Source: Tritrichomonas foetus (taxonomy: Eukaryota > Parabasalia > Tritrichomonadida > Tritrichomonadidae). From it: a stretch of DNA of 27,642 nt. Location of the stretch: NCBI GenBank assembly GCA_001839685.1, contig MLAK01000745.1:1-27642 (forward strand), read 5' to 3'. Both the position numbers and the translations under genes were made by a program. Positions 25,697-27,642 of this stretch are shown piece after piece. Within the stretch, counting starts at the first letter, position 1. Each line of letters starts with the position of its first letter. The notes below the pieces were generated by a model. The model did not search any database, was not told where the DNA came from, and was given only the letters and a program-made list of their open reading frames with translations.

Positions 25697-27070
25697 TCAT
25701 TTCTTTGAGGAGTGAGGATTACCAATAAAGTCTAAAACTAATTTGACATTCTGTTTGTTATGTGGAAAATGTTCTTCAATAATTTCATCAGTGATTTCCA
25801 TATCATTAATTAAGTAGCTAGATAATTTCCTTTTTACATGGATGAAAAAATTAGCAGAAATTTTGTTAGTTTTGATGAAGTTGATTTCACTTTTTGTGAG
25901 CAGTGTATAATAGAAGTTATCAACTATATCAGTATTTTCTAGCACAGGCACAGAAGAATTCCAGTCAGCTGCCTTTTTGGATGTGTCTGTCTTCAGACTC
26001 AATAAATTCTGGAATAGTAGTGTCTGGAGATTCGTTCCAGAAGGAATTCCTTTTTCATTTAATGTTAAATCAGTTTCATTTAGTAATTTTTCTTCTTTGA
26101 CAATTAAATCAGCTGCTTTTTCAACAAGGTCAGGCTTTTCGGAAAGAATTAGACCGAACATTCGATCAGGAATAAGCGAAATGTGATTTTTTATTTTCGG
26201 TTTTCTATCGCCTTTTTTCTCTTTTTCAATATAATTTGAATGACTTTGATATGAATTACTATGATGTGAATTATTATGATGTGCATTCCCATTATTATTT
26301 TCCATTGTTTTGATTTTCTCTTGTGAAGGTAGTAACATATAATTTTGATATGATGAGTGCTTTCCAAGTGATTTATTTGTTTCTTCTCTTTCCAAAACAG
26401 CTGCATCGTAAGCTTCAATTTGATTCATTTTTGCCAAAAATGTTTCTTCTGATTCTGTGTCACTATTCATCACAATTTCAGAGATTATTTGTTCAGCAAA
26501 ATCCATTGGATGATCCTCATATTCTTTTTTCTCCATGTTGTAGCCATACCATGCCGCATTGGAATTCAAATCTGGCTTTTTGGGAGTCAACACCGGAATG
26601 TTGTTTCTGATGACTGCTGGGATCCTATTCAATGAATCACCTCCTCGTGGATCAGGTGATGTTGATGAGCAAATGTAGCAATTTTTGAAATGCTCAAAAC
26701 ACTGGTTTGCATCTTTTGTTCGCATGTCTCGTGCTATTGCGTCCCATTGAAAAGAATTTGACCTTGAAAAAGATTGAATAAATTCCAATTCTTCATGAAG
26801 CGACCAGCCATCTTCAAAACCCGGCTGGAAGTCAGGCGTATTTAGTATAAATCGATGCTTGTTTAAATGCGTGGGAGTTTCTCGACCTTCTCCAAAACAA
26901 GATAAACATAAATCTATTTTTTGACAATCAATGCACGTAATATAGACTTCTGAAGATAAATCTCGACCACATGTAGCGCACGCTCGACGAGGACCTGGAT
27001 ATGATGGTAAATTGCACAAATCGCTTTGAATTTTGGGTTTAGGATTTTTAGAATTCTTCTTTCTTTTCAT
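25697..27070 (-). CDS. ADA2: Second ADA2-like co-activator (ZZ-SANT-SWIRM)
   Basis: A 457-residue protein with the same domain order as the gene at 4503: ZZ finger (C31, C34, C46, C49, C55, C58, H68, H72), SANT domain at about 87-133 (GWSLHEELEFIQSF, QWDAIARDM), a variable middle with a His/Asn/Ser stretch (about 260-285), and a C-terminal SWIRM-type bundle (about 388-450; KISANFFIHVKRKLSSYLI then DITDEIIEEHF-like helices). It lacks the long Asn/Glu tail of its relative and is diverged in the middle, so the two are old paralogues rather than a recent duplication. It probably serves a GCN5-type acetyltransferase complex. It is divergent from the gene at 27148 over a 77-bp spacer. Confidence 0.9.
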   Translation of the reverse strand: MKRKKNSKNPKPKIQSDLCNLPSYPGPRRACATCGRDLSSEVYITCIDCQKIDLCLSCFGEGRETPTHLNKHRFILNTPDFQPGFEDGWSLHEELEFIQSFSRSNSFQWDAIARDMRTKDANQCFEHFKNCYICSSTSPDPRGGDSLNRIPAVIRNNIPVLTPKKPDLNSNAAWYGYNMEKKEYEDHPMDFAEQIISEIVMNSDTESEETFLAKMNQIEAYDAAVLEREETNKSLGKHSSYQNYMLLPSQEKIKTMENNNGNAHHNNSHHSNSYQSHSNYIEKEKKGDRKPKIKNHISLIPDRMFGLILSEKPDLVEKAADLIVKEEKLLNETDLTLNEKGIPSGTNLQTLLFQNLLSLKTDTSKKAADWNSSVPVLENTDIVDNFYYTLLTKSEINFIKTNKISANFFIHVKRKLSSYLINDMEITDEIIEEHFPHNKQNVKLVLDFIGNPHSSKK

Positions 27071-27147
27071 TCAGGAGAAGAAATGTGACTTGAAAAACAA
27101 CAAAATGAATATCATTGAAAAAGAAATGTGAACTAAAAAAAGTTCAA

Positions 27148-27642
27148 ATGAATGAGAAAAAAGTCGCTTTTGTTTGCATTACAGGAATTTTTGGATTACC
27201 TGAACAGATCGAAGGATTTTCTATTTCCATGAGAATAGTTCCAAATGGCGCAAGAAGTGAAGGAAAAATTGTTAATTCAAATCCACCCAAATGCAATTCA
27301 ACGTGGACACTGCTGTACGATATTGACGAGTCACCTAGTGTTGGAATAATACTAAATAATCATGGCTGTGAATTCGCAAAACTTACGCTTCCTATTAAAT
27401 GGTTTCAGGCTAACTCTGTTGTCAGAGAGACGTTCCCAATGTTGATCAAAGATCAAGAGGCAATTAAATATGGAATTCAGTTAATGATGAGAGTGGAAAT
27501 TCACCGATCAGAAAATGGCGAGTGTGCGTTTCTCGCGCAAGAAGGACAACTGCTTGTGACACCACAATGGAGCTTTCCTGCACCATCACAACAACCAACT
27601 CAACAGCAGCAACAAGTTCAACAACAACAACCAACTCAACAA
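27148..27642 (+). CDS. Partial C2-like domain protein with Gln-rich repeat (cut by window end)
   Basis: An open frame from ATG 27148 runs 165 codons to the window edge with no stop. The first roughly 140 residues alternate hydrophobic strands in the manner of a C2 beta-sandwich: VAFVCITGIFGLPE, FSISMRIVPNG, STWTLLYDI, FAKLTLPIKWFQ, GIQLMMRVEIHRSE. The typical loop Asp residues for calcium are not clear, so this is a C2-like guess. From residue about 143 the sequence becomes Pro/Gln-rich with PTQQ and QQQ runs and continues past the end. C2-plus-Pro/Gln proteins occur in trichomonads, but that is background knowledge, not shown here. It starts 77 bp from the divergent ADA2-like gene. Confidence 0.7.
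   Translation, partial: MNEKKVAFVCITGIFGLPEQIEGFSISMRIVPNGARSEGKIVNSNPPKCNSTWTLLYDIDESPSVGIILNNHGCEFAKLTLPIKWFQANSVVRETFPMLIKDQEAIKYGIQLMMRVEIHRSENGECAFLAQEGQLLVTPQWSFPAPSQQPTQQQQQVQQQQPTQQ

Noticed and set aside
1..27642. CRISPR array, bacterial operon, prophage or large transposon
   Set aside because: No regular spacer-repeat array, ribosome-binding sites, integrase or transposase was seen; content is nuclear eukaryotic.

Overview
The window looks like nuclear DNA of a flagellated protist, most likely a trichomonad parabasalid (Tritrichomonas or Trichomonas type). It is A+T-rich, gene-dense, and its genes read as single uninterrupted exons on both strands. All three standard stop codons are used. 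The products are clearly eukaryotic: a BBSome subunit, two ADA2 co-activators, a PP2A B'' subunit, a tRNA-splicing endonuclease subunit and a Patched-like protein. Several starts are preceded by a (G/A)(A/G)CCGTTTA-like box resembling the Myb-recognition core element M3 described for Trichomonas vaginalis, and two are preceded by TCA(C/T)T initiator-like sites. The species assignment is an inference.

Layout. 1-539: non-coding leader with a tandem repeat, a nested hairpin and a small upstream ORF. 540-1976: BBS8/TTC8 (+). 2142-3653: coiled-coil protein with an acidic tail (-). 4503-6284: ADA2-like protein (ZZ, SANT, SWIRM) with a very long Asn/Glu/Gln/Asp tail (+). 6940-7482: small secreted Asp/Asn/Tyr-rich protein (-), with a nested dyad directly upstream. 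8035-8832: Cys-rich protein, possibly Mis18/Yippee-like (-). 8984-9591: probable decayed gene in several frames (+). 9592-10666: gene-free DNA with a 44-bp perfect palindrome. 10667-13270: Patched/RND transporter (-). 13947-15173: PP2A B'' (+). 15511-16665: LisH-like protein (+). 16889-17563: TSEN34-like endonuclease (+). 17712-19208 (-), 19300-20754 (+) and 22323-23666 (+): three related helical-repeat (ARM-like) proteins, the first two head to head. 20978-22141: multi-pass membrane protein, possibly a GT-C glycosyltransferase (+). 23667-24645: gene-free, with repeats. 24646-25425: basic protein of unknown function (-). 25697-27070: second ADA2-like protein (-). 27148-27642: 5' part of a C2-like, Gln-rich protein that runs off the window (+).

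The genes do not form an operon or a defence or biosynthetic cluster. They are individually promoted housekeeping genes (cilium, chromatin, tRNA processing, phosphatase, membrane sterol/lipid) mixed with lineage-specific families. The most notable features are the shared promoter box, the linked ADA2 paralogues, the ARM-like family cluster, the unusual secreted protein with its dyad, the broken gene and the perfect palindrome.
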